Positions 13,101-21,200 of a DNA stretch of 64,000 bases are shown here, one piece after another. Both the position numbers and the translations under genes were made by a program. Numbering within the stretch: position 1 is the stretch's first letter; each line of letters opens with the position of its first letter. The notes below the pieces were generated by a model. It had not been told where the DNA came from. It saw nothing but the letters and a program-made list of their open reading frames with translations, and ran no database searches. This stretch comes from Rhopalosiphum padi (taxonomy: Eukaryota; Arthropoda; Insecta; Hemiptera; Aphididae), in contig NC_083597.1 in NCBI RefSeq assembly GCF_020882245.1, positions 81,322,152-81,386,151 on the forward strand, given 5' to 3'.

Positions 13101-14017
13101 TATAGCCCCCTCTATTAACGAAAAAACAAGTACAATAATTATTATTATTCTTTCGAGTTCTGAGTAAACACTTCACGGTTTCGTGAAGTTACGGTAAAGT
13201 TATTAGGTACTCGATAGAATCATTAAAATCGGTGTAATCGTTTCTTTCGTTAACGGAGGGGATGGTGTTCATTTGAAGGAAGATTGTTTCGTGTGGTCAG
13301 CAAGCAAACGGCTTATTGTTCATCATTGTATTCTTGTTATATGTATAATATACTACATATAAATTAATTATATGCACTATTATTGTACTATTGAAATAAT
13401 GCTGAAGTAAAGTTAATCAACCTTGAACCTATTATAAAATAATTAAAACTGATACAACATAGGAACGTTGACCTATATATACATAAAGTGTAAGTAGTGT
13501 AGCGTCGTCAATTTCTTTCAACTTTTAGTGATATATACACACTTTTAATCATTGTGTATTTTATATACATAATGATGTACACGACGGCATAACTAAAAAA
13601 AAAAAAAAAATTATACTAAACGCCACACGTCGCCCCGACACTAAAGATGAGATTTGTGTTTTTTTTTATTAAATATTTCGGTTGTCTCATTCTGATATTG
13701 ACCCATAGCCCACGGTATTGACCGTCCTATGAAAAGTGAATTCGCTTTGTTGTGTGTTCTACAAGGATAGCGACGAAAAAAACTTATGATATGAGGTGTC
13801 ATCACTCCTGCAAGTTTGGTAATATATTATACAGAGCACAAGTTTTTCGTATAATATTTATATTTTAATTATTTCATTGTATTTTGGAAATACGATTTTA
13901 ATGTTTGAATGCTATTATAAATGTAATTTTTGTTTCAGGTTGATTACAATTCATTACAATTTTATAATTTCTATATGTGTACTTATTGTGATGTATACAA
14001 TATATTTTTATTATTAA
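3841..14017 (+). CDS. Fatty acyl-CoA reductase 1 (FAR-1), 5' part missing, catalytic Tyr replaced
   Basis: Visible exons are 3841-4101, 6000-6145, 6989-7098, 9832-10024, 10499-10646, 10746-10870, 10963-11220 and 13939-14017. They join to 439 codons plus stop with no frame break. FARs are membrane enzymes that reduce acyl-CoA to fatty alcohol with NADPH. Exon lengths 146, 110, 193, 125 and 258 match the two downstream paralogs, which proves the joins. The FAR C-terminal domain is present (motif LFDFDMSILSWDDYF in the 258-bp exon), as is a hydrophobic tail. The two exons that would carry the TGATGFxG nucleotide-binding motif are not found in 1-3840. At the YxxxK active site the sequence is VTFTK, so Tyr is Val (codon 7014-7016) while Lys is kept. 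One intron uses a GC donor. It is either a 5'-truncated copy, a pseudoenzyme, or a gene whose first exons lie upstream of the window. Family identity is near certain; activity is doubtful. Confidence 0.88.
4501..4530 (+). mobile_element. Solo hAT-type terminus
   Basis: CAGTGGCGTAACTACGATTT resembles the CAGTGGCG... ends of the hAT-type MITEs elsewhere in this window. No partner end was found. It lies in the FAR-1 intron after the first visible exon. Confidence 0.3.
5347..5371. repeat. (AT)n microsatellite
   Basis: Uninterrupted AT dinucleotide run in a FAR-1 intron. Confidence 0.9.
6000..6145 (+). CDS. FAR-1 exon (equivalent to FAR-2 exon 4)
   Basis: Acceptor ctgcag before 6000, donor GTAAGT at 6146, 146 bp, identical in length to FAR-2 exon 4. 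Encodes AFVYMSSLFTNPS, aligned to the STAFSNP/STAYSNC active-site strand of the paralogs. Confidence 0.9.
6775..6885. repeat. 3' fragment of the AT-rich interspersed repeat
   Basis: Contains TTTTCTACTAGAAACTACT and ends TTTATCGCTCCGCTCAAC. The last motif also closes the copies ending near 32352 and 57005. Confidence 0.4.
6989..7098 (+). CDS. FAR-1 exon with altered catalytic motif
   Basis: 110 bp, the same as in FAR-2 and FAR-3. Encodes EWPDVVTFTKALSE, where the paralogs read WPNTYTLSK and WPNTYAMTK. The active-site Tyr position is GTT (Val) at 7014-7016, while the Lys of YxxxK is retained. Ends with RPGF, matching RPCI/RPSM. Confidence 0.92.
7649..7669. repeat. Poly-T tract
   Basis: Run of about 20 T in a FAR-1 intron, preceded by GTGGCGTA. 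No element could be defined around it. Confidence 0.7.
7965..8570. mobile_element. Foldback element in FAR-1 intron
   Basis: About 606 bp that is almost entirely a palindrome. The left arm starts GGGGCGGGACTCTTTTCGCC and the right arm, reversed, GGGGCAAGACTCTGTTCGCC. Matching continues through CCTTCGCTTTTCGCCC and an inner pair around 8130 and 8350. No coding capacity. Target duplication not clear. Confidence 0.75.
8595..9600. repeat. AT-rich interspersed repeat, copy A
   Basis: Shares TTAAATTTGAATTCAATGATAG (8606-8627) and AATGCCTATAAATAACTCAAAA (about 9302) with copies near 31.8 kb and 55.8-57.0 kb. It sits in a FAR-1 intron, directly after the foldback element. Boundaries are approximate. 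Confidence 0.5.
9832..10024 (+). CDS. FAR-1 exon (equivalent to FAR-2 exon 6)
   Basis: 193 bp, the same in all three paralogs. Encodes NEPIAGWMNDL...GLGLVRVFHG...IVPVDMLVN, the conserved substrate-side part of the reductase domain. Acceptor ctgcag, donor GTATGT. Confidence 0.93.
10284..10306. repeat. (AT)n microsatellite
   Basis: AT dinucleotide run in the FAR-1 intron between the exons at 9832 and 10499. Confidence 0.85.
10499..10646 (+). CDS. FAR-1 exon (equivalent to FAR-2 exon 7)
   Basis: 148 bp. Encodes the VYNxxS-like strand (TLIYNYASSNFKPCSWNQLG) at the end of the reductase domain. This exon varies in length between paralogs (148, 127, 151 bp). Confidence 0.88.
10746..10870 (+). CDS. 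FAR-1 exon (equivalent to FAR-2 exon 8)
   Basis: 125 bp, invariant in the three genes. Encodes a hydrophobic stretch followed by HTVPAKVVDLFIWLIGKEPR, the start of the FAR C-terminal domain. The intron that follows begins GCAAGT instead of GT. Confidence 0.9.
10963..11220 (+). CDS. FAR-1 exon, FAR C-terminal domain
   Basis: 258 bp, the same as in FAR-3. Encodes the C-terminal domain core with DKMLFDFDMSILSWDDYF and GLRVYLMG. Ends in phase 2 before a GTACAG donor. Confidence 0.92.
11353..12867 (-). mobile_element. ORF1-only Jockey-type LINE in FAR-1 last intron
   Basis: On the - strand the element starts near 12867 with CCAGTCGATCG, like the CAGT start of Jockey-clade elements. It carries ORF1 and ends in a poly-A tail (T run 11350-11366 on +). 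ATTATGATT occurs at both flanks (11344-11352, 12868-12876), a likely target duplication. Only about 1.5 kb long: no reverse transcriptase ORF2 is present, so it is internally deleted or a non-autonomous lineage. Confidence 0.7.
11870..12734 (-). pseudogene. LINE ORF1 (Gag-like), frameshifted
   Basis: The open part (12734-12003) starts MKKSKLFVSPNRYASLSEDA. It contains a PRE_C2HC-type domain, seen as FIRHLHPF...DIQAYITDKGHEV and INKSALPLIRIDLKP. Near 12105 the frame is lost. In the next frame the expected zinc knuckles follow, with Cys-X2-Cys-X4-His-X4-Cys then two further CCHC-like motifs down to about 11930. Jockey ORF1 proteins bind element RNA. A second stop lies soon after the knuckles. 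Dead as a protein gene. Confidence 0.75.
13106..13261. mobile_element. Short inverted-repeat element
   Basis: CCCCCTCTATTAACGAAA at the left pairs with TTTCGTTAACGGAGGGG at the right. A perfect 8-bp stem with a 4-base loop (ACTTCACG/CGTGAAGT, 13170-13189) lies inside. It is in the FAR-1 last intron, next to the LINE. Confidence 0.5.
13939..14017 (+). CDS. FAR-1 last exon, hydrophobic C-terminal tail
   Basis: Acceptor TTGTTTCAG ends at 13938. The exon completes the split Arg codon, then encodes LITIHYNFIISICVLIV followed by a short hydrophobic run and TAA at 14015-14017. It aligns with LYMIHYTLMSILVALLILIV of FAR-3. It lies 2.7 kb from the previous exon because a LINE sits in the intron. Confidence 0.82.
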
Positions 14018-14092
14018 AATAATGTATATATATTTTACGTATGATATGTATAGATAAAATATTTCTAAAATAATCAAAAAATTAGTTATAAC

Positions 14093-14098
14093 ATTAAA
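14093..14098 (+). terminator. Candidate polyadenylation signal of FAR-1
   Basis: ATTAAA about 75 bp after the FAR-1 stop. No canonical AATAAA is nearer. A weak call in such AT-rich DNA. Confidence 0.3.
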
Positions 14099-15219
14099 CG
14101 CTTCTTAACCGTCTCTCTATTGTACGTGTACCTATATCTAAATTATTTATGTAAAACTATTAACTATAATAAGTTTATAATATAAGTTATAAGATATAAT
14201 ATAATTTACTTAATATTTTCATCATTGTACGTTTATAATGTAAATGTATACATTAGTATGTAGTTATTGCATTATATATTTGCATATCATATTGAAAACA
14301 AATTTTTAAAAATAATAACTTTATATTAGGTTATGTTATGTTATGTCGTTTTTGTATTTGTTTGATATACAGTTTGTATTGAATATAAAACTCAGGCTTT
14401 ATAATAATAGATTCCTTAAACTGTCTATTATAAAATTTATATTTATATATATTTTTATGATAATATATTACAGTTACTCCTTACACTAATCGTATACCTT
14501 TGTTATTGAATTTATAATAAACTAGTTTTTTTAGTTTATATATGTTATTTTTAATTATATATGTTTTATTATTTTAGATTGCTAATTATATGTTTTTTTA
14601 TTTATGTTTTTATCTATTTTTTTAACTATAAGTAATAGGTATAATATATTGTGTATACATACTGCAGATATTAAAATTATAAAATGTATATACATTTTAG
14701 AAAGACAAAAACTTTAATGTAAAAAACATTATAGTTATTCTACTTATTACAAACGATAAGTAAATTGGATAATAACAAAAATATGAAGAATTTCTATTTT
14801 AATAAATTTTAGAAATATTCAAGTCTATACATAAAACCAAATCGGTTTCAAATCAAAATTTAAGTATCTTCATAGGTATTGAGCCTAGGTAAATCAGTGA
14901 AATTCATCTAATTTGTTTATATATAATATATAGTATATTAGTATCTTAAGAATGTATTTGAATTGAAAAATAAATTACTATCTAGTCTGTCTAAGTGTAT
15001 TATATTACATTGTGTTTTTGTTTCAAACTAAGCATAATATGTAATATAATACTTATAGGTACGTACATTACATGAGGTTACTAAGCAGTGGGTGGTAAGA
15101 AAACAGTGCCGCGCTAATCTTCACTGTCCAATACATATTCATCATAAAAATTAAAATAAAATTTAATATAGCCATTTATTGGATTCTAAGAGTGTACATA
15201 AATTTAAAGCAAAAAAAAA

Positions 15220-15220
15220 T

Positions 15221-15253
<33 letters not shown>

Positions 15254-15254
15254 A
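15220..15254. repeat. (AC)n(AT)n compound microsatellite
   Basis: About ten AC units run directly into AT units, ending close to the left end of the foldback at 15271. Confidence 0.9.
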
Positions 15255-15270
15255 GTATGTATTTTATATA

Positions 15271-15896
15271 CAAAGTGATCCATTTAAAGTAGGAAACTAT
15301 TAATGTACTTGAAAATATTTTTCCTGAATAATTTCAAGTGATTAAAAAATAACATTTTTCTAAGAAAAATATTATTATTATTATTTTATTATCGTTATCA
15401 TAATTGAAAATCATACTTTCTAATTATAACTTGCTATTTGCTAATGAAAAAATGTATTTTTAATTCTTTATTCCAAAGTAGAATATTTTTTGGAGTACTT
15501 TGATATAAAAAAATTGAATTTTGGACAAGTGGATAATGATTTATAAGTATTTGAAGATAAGATGAGTGATGGTACACAATATGTACCCCGCAAAATATTG
15601 ATACAATACATCATATATTTAAACTTAATATACTTATAAGTTACAATAAACTACTTGTCCGAAATCTGATGTTTATAAATCGGAATACTCTGAAGAATAG
15701 TATGCTCAGAATATGAAATTTAAAATGTGTGTCATTATTTAAAAGAGTAAACAACTTGAAAAATAATAACAATGAAAAATAGTAAAAAGTATGTACATAT
15801 TTTTAATTGTTGTTTTGTAACGATTTAAAATAATTACGTAAAAAAATATTTTATTTTCTTAAATAATGAGTGTTTTAATTTGAATGGATCACTCCG
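15271..15896. mobile_element. Foldback MITE with TA target
   Basis: Ends CAAAGTGATCCATTTAAA and, reversed, CGGAGTGATCCATTCAAA, each flanked by TA (15269-15270, 15897-15898). This fits a mariner/Tc1-type non-autonomous element. No coding capacity. Confidence 0.6.
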
Positions 15897-16154
15897 TACA
15901 TCTATTTATATTAATTTAACGTGACCAGTTCTTGTATAAAAGATAAATTTATCCCTTTCCACCCCACCATCATCACCATTTGCACTGCTTTATTGTAAAA
16001 CATTATTATGTTGTTATTATTGATTAAAGCTATACTAATACTTGCTAATACTTGAGGGAAAAATATGTTCAAAAAACAACATGTCACTGTTTCTTGATTA
16101 AGTATTTTTTAGCATAATAAACTATAATACAATACAACAATAATATTATTATAA

Positions 16155-16220
16155 TGAGAAAGAGATATAAAAAGATAGAGATAGATAGAGACAGATAGAG
16201 AGAAAGAGAGTGAGAGAGAA
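16155..16220. repeat. Purine-rich GATA/GAGA tract
   Basis: About 65 bases almost free of C, made of AGATAGAGA-like units. May bind GAGA-type factors or simply be slippage; no evidence for either. Confidence 0.7.
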
Positions 16221-16945
16221 CTTTTCATTGACCTGAATATGCAGAACTAATGTATACCGACGCCTAAGGTATGACCTAAGAAAAGGACTTTAATCCCCCT
16301 CTCCTAAAAAAATGTTTAGAAAAGTAAATAGGTATATTCAATACTATTCATCGGACAGATATACGGACAATATGCATTCCAACTAGTATTTTTGAAATTG
16401 ATTTCCTGTAAATATTCGACGTTGCTGTAGTTGATGAGATGATGATTGCCATGCAATTTTTTATTTTTTGCGTTATTTAGAAAGTATCATGTATGTTAGT
16501 GCTCTAATAAAGCTATGATATTATATATACTAAACCAGGAAATCATTATGCATACTATCATACTATTTGTGCATTAGTTTTATTGTTATCTATAGCGGAA
16601 GGGAGTCGTCTAATATTTTATGTTAACGTAGTCGTATTATATTAAACGAATGAGACCGATGAAATCTAAAACAGACTGTATATATTATAAGGTATTTAAT
16701 ATTTAGATATAGTCATTAGTCACGATTTTTTTTTATTTTTCTGTTGTATGTCTAGGTACTGCTTCAACGGAAGGACACAATAATTAATTATGGACATCAA
16801 CACCCACTAACCCACACATTTAGCTACCACGACTTAATCATGCTCACAGTAGTGCACGCACTTTTTTTTTATTTTGTATATATATTATTTTCTGATTTAC
16901 ATTACAATGTATACATTTGTAGTATTGTATTAATTTAATCGTTGT

Positions 16946-17200
16946 CAGTGGCGGATCTAGGATTTTTTTTATGGTGGGTGCTATTTTGTTAATAATAATA
17001 ATCATAAAATACTTATTATGTACAATTTGGAGAAAAAAATTAATAATTTGGTACTTAAACATAATTAAGCAATATACAAATTATAAACAATTTAACATAC
17101 TATATTTTTTTTAAATTGGCGAATTATTAGTAATTTTTAATAAAAATAAGCGAAACGGGGGGTGCTTCAGCTCCCAAGCACCCCCCTAAATCCGCCACTG
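16946..17200. mobile_element. hAT-type MITE, 255 bp
   Basis: Terminal inverted repeats CAGTGGCGGATCTAGGATTT (left) and CAGTGGCGGATTTAGGGGGG (right, reversed). The 8 bp on each side (ATCGTTGT and ATCTTTGT) match at 7 of 8, the target-duplication length of hAT elements. Confidence 0.8.
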
Positions 17201-18069
17201 ATCTTTGTCTATCAGCATAATAGATGTCTAATACGAATTCTATAAAATCATTAATGTGCAGTATGCACGTATAAGATTACGATCGCGTTTTGTCAAAATA
17301 AGATTTCGTAGGAATATTATGAATTTATTTTTTACTGATAATTAAATTAATATAAATACTATAGATACAAAAAATTGAGAAGATCGCGTGAACTAAATAA
17401 TTTTGCACTTTAAACAGTTGTCGATATTATTGAAATCGTTTTACTCAAGTTAATTATTATAATTTTAACGATGAAAGCGTATTTTGGCCAATTATATAGG
17501 CTATTATAATAATTGTTTTCGGTTTTTTAAACTTGAAATTGATTTTTTTAATAATACATAATAGTTACACGGTTTGAATAACGTTAATATACATCATAAA
17601 TAATATTACCTACTAATACTAATGAGTAATAAAACATACTTTTGTATATTATTATATTTGTATGATGTGTGTATATACAATTTAAATTCTCTACTATTGG
17701 GGATTATGGTACAAATTGAAACATAAATGTATATGGAAATCCATAATCATAGAGGACGTTGGTTTACACGGAACTTACATAACATATGTTCAAATAAAAG
17801 TATTAAATCAAATTTGCATATTTAGTAATATGAGCAACCTTTGTTGGTGTCATGTTTAATTATATACTAATGTGTATTTCAAAAGTATATTATAATGTGA
17901 CAAACGACGATATTCGAGGTTAATGAGAAAAATTGATATTGATCAAAACAGAATAAATCATCATAATATATACACTGTTAACGGTATCTGTTCGTTTTAC
18001 GCGTAATATTACAGTTCCAATTCTTAATTGGCTGAACATTAACTATCGTTTATTCCCTAATTGTAGATC

Positions 18070-18120
18070 CATAAATTTTGTTTTTAAAAAACTTTGTTTA
18101 ATTCAAGTGTCAGTGATAGT
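18070..18120 (+). promoter_or_regulatory. Candidate FAR-2 core promoter
   Basis: TCAGTG at 18110-18115 matches the arthropod initiator TCAGT. A T/A run (TTTTTAAAAAA, about 18081-18091) sits roughly 25-30 bp upstream in the TATA position. This would give a 5' UTR of about 65 bp with no intron. Inference from motifs only. Confidence 0.35.
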
Positions 18121-18176
18121 GTTTCCTAATTTGTTACATTACATTTATATTAATAATTTTCGTGAGAAACAGAACA

Positions 18177-18292
18177 ATGACAAGTGGCGACGAATCTATT
18201 AGTGAAATACAACAATTTTTTAAAGGAACTAACGTTTTCATAACTGGCGCCACCGGATTCATTGGACACGTTTTAGTTGAAAAAATTCTTAG
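18177..18292 (+). CDS. FAR-2 exon 1, NAD(P)H-binding motif
   Basis: Starts at ATG and encodes SISEIQQFFKGTNVFITGAT then GFIGHVLVEKILR. Donor GTACCT at 18293 gives phase 2. Confidence 0.94.
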
Positions 18293-21200
18293 GTACCTAT
18301 ATAATATTTTTATTTATTTTTTAAACTTTATTAGAAAATATACAATCTGTGTCCTATTGCTCATACAAATATGCGCTACTAGAAAAATAACACGAAAAAT
18401 GAAAGGGAAGAAGCCATTTAGTGATAGCACTGCCTAAATAATATAAATTAATTTTTATTCTATAATATATATTTTAAAAGTAAATGTAATTTATTTATAT
18501 AAACGTTCAATCGTGTTATGGTCTTATGTGATTTGTGGAAAGCTTATGGGTATAATAAAATTTCGTAGTATATATACCATTTACTCATTAGTAACTGGAG
18601 TGTAAACATGTAGAAAATGTTTAAAAGATCTTTTGCTAAAATTATATATATATATATATTATATATATGTTATTTAATAATCTTACATAATGTAACAATA
18701 TGTTATGTTGATATAATGTTCGGAGACAGATTTACCTGTGGGCTGCAAATATCTATAATCGTGTCAACAAACAGTTGGTACATTTATTCTTCAGTCGTAT
18801 TAAGTATTATAATGACAAAAATAAATAAGTATATGTGTTGTGCGTGTTAAGTTAAAAGTTGATTTTCTATTTTTCAAATTTTTTTTCTTTGTGATTGTTT
18901 TTAATAAAAATTTCCGTTATTGTATTTTGTATCTACGCTTTTTACTTTACATGAAATTACGTTAAGAGTATCATTACAAGAAAAAATCAGCATCGATGAC
19001 CAAAATAATGTTTTATGTGCAATTGATTATTATTATTTTTTTAATAGGTTTTTCTTTTTTATAACATTTTATTTTAATTGTATAGTTACAGAAATTTCAT
19101 AGTATTAAATTCAATACTAGATAATTAAGATAATAATATTAAGCAGTTAATATATAAATTTCCATTTTTTATTCAAAAAAAAAAATGCTTGCAGTGATGA
19201 TTAATTAGGTGTGTTTATTTATTTTGTTCAATGAACATAACTTGTAAGTAATATGTAATCAAATAAAGAATTATACAAACCTTATAGATATAATTTTACC
19301 CCTTAATACTGTTTTAGAGCTTGTACATTTTTTATTTACTATATTTAGGTACCAGTAAAAAACTTCCACCTTCTGCAGTTTGTGTGGTACGCCTTTAGTT
19401 TCTTAGATTCTAAATCGCTTTAATTATTATTATTTTTTTTAGATCATGTTTTGTAAACAAGGTGTACCTTTTAGTCAGGTCGAAGAAAAACAAAGACCCG
19501 CAGACTAGATTACGTGAAATGTTTAGTTCCCCGGTGAGTTTTGTGTGCTATTAGAAATGTTTGAAAATCTTAAATGGTAAAAATAATCGATATTTTCAGC
19601 TGTTTACGCGACTATGGGAAGAGCAACCGGACTTCATCGAAAAGGTATTGCTTATCACTGGCGATTGCGTGGAACCGAATCTAGGTTTATCGGCTGCTGA
19701 CGAAGAATTCATGGTCGCCAACATGGATATTGTTATTCACTGCGCCGCCACGATCAATCTGAATGGACCACTTAAGCACACAAGTTTCATCAATGTCAGG
19801 TCTACCAAAGATTTACTATTGATTGCTCGGCGTATGCACAGACTTAAAGTAATTATGACCATTTGGAATAAATAAATTAAAAAAAAAACACCTTATAAAT
19901 ACGTTCAAGCATTGTTATACAATTATAAGTGTAATAAACTTATACGATTGGTTTCCGATGTTTATAGTCATTTGTGTATGTGTCCACTGCGTTTTCGAAC
20001 CCAAATCAACCGATTATCGAAGAAATAATTTACGATTGTCACATACAAGGGGACGCTTTGATCAACATGGTCGAAAACATGTCGGATTCAGTTTTGAACT
20101 CGATAACGCCCGAGTAAGTTTCAACCTTTATTACTTACCAACGTCCAATGGTATTTATTTTTTTATATTTATGTTGGATACAATAATTTCTTATATTTCG
20201 ATATTGTTTATTCGAATTGTATATTATGTTTTAAGACTTTTAGGGACGTGGCCAAACACGTATACGTTATCGAAATGCGTCGCAGAGAATATCGTAAAAC
20301 AATATGGTCAAAATATGCCGATATGTATCACTAGACCGTGCATTGGTAACTATATTACAGTATTATTTTATACATACAAAAAATAGTTAGAGAAAATCTG
20401 AAAATATTGTGTCAAATTAACTAGACCCATATTTTTAGTAACAGCAGTAAACACTGACCAATCCAATAATACAGATTAATAATCATCACTAAAATAAATT
20501 AAATTAATCATATAATTCATCAAAACAACATAATACAACTAATAACTATAATAGTGAACTATTTGTTTTTCAATTAATGTGATAACATACAAAAAATTCA
20601 TTATCATATCAATATTTACCCACTGTATATAATATACATAAATTATTATACGAGAGCGAGCATGCTTGGTGAATCACCCAGTGATTTCGAGAACTGGATA
20701 ACATAAAATTATGAGAGATATCTATAAATAGGTAAAAAATCTTAGACGTACAAAATTCAAGCAAAGATTGGAGATTGGGTTCGATTAATTATTTGTTAAT
20801 AATGTGTTCTGAATACCACAACATTTTTCATATCCTTGAAGAGTTATGCTTTAGAATATTATAGTATAAAAGTATAACCATTATATTATTATAAGTTTAT
20901 TTATGATACCTGGTTGTGGATTATTTAGTTATAATTCTTACGTTGCAGTTGGACTGTGAAGTAGTTAAGTATGTAAAAATCGAAAAGTGATCAAAATATT
21001 ATAATTTTAAAACTTGAAAATATCATGAATTTAAAAGATACTTAAAAGAACCTAACCTAAAATTAATGGTAAAAATTCATAAAATGTTTATGCAAATTTT
21101 GATCCCACTTTACTTCATGTAATGGTATTGCTAGAATTGTTCAGAATGGGTCTATTCGCATAAAGCAATGTTGTTGAATATAAAAATATTTAATACATAT

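Larger units (their letters stand above)
14018..18069. other. FAR-1 to FAR-2 intergenic region
   Basis: About 4 kb with no gene. It contains a CA/TA microsatellite, a TA-flanked foldback element, a purine-rich tract and a hAT-type MITE, listed separately. Confidence 0.6.

Noticed and set aside
18162..18176. Upstream GTG extension of FAR-2 (adds MRNRT)
   Set aside because: Needs a non-ATG start; the in-frame ATG at 18177 precedes the conserved part and fits a eukaryotic gene.
19958..20235. Continuous + strand frame across FAR-2 exon 4 and its intron
   Set aside because: The frame is only open by chance through the intron. Paralog exon lengths (146 and 110 bp) and phase require splicing at 20114/20236.
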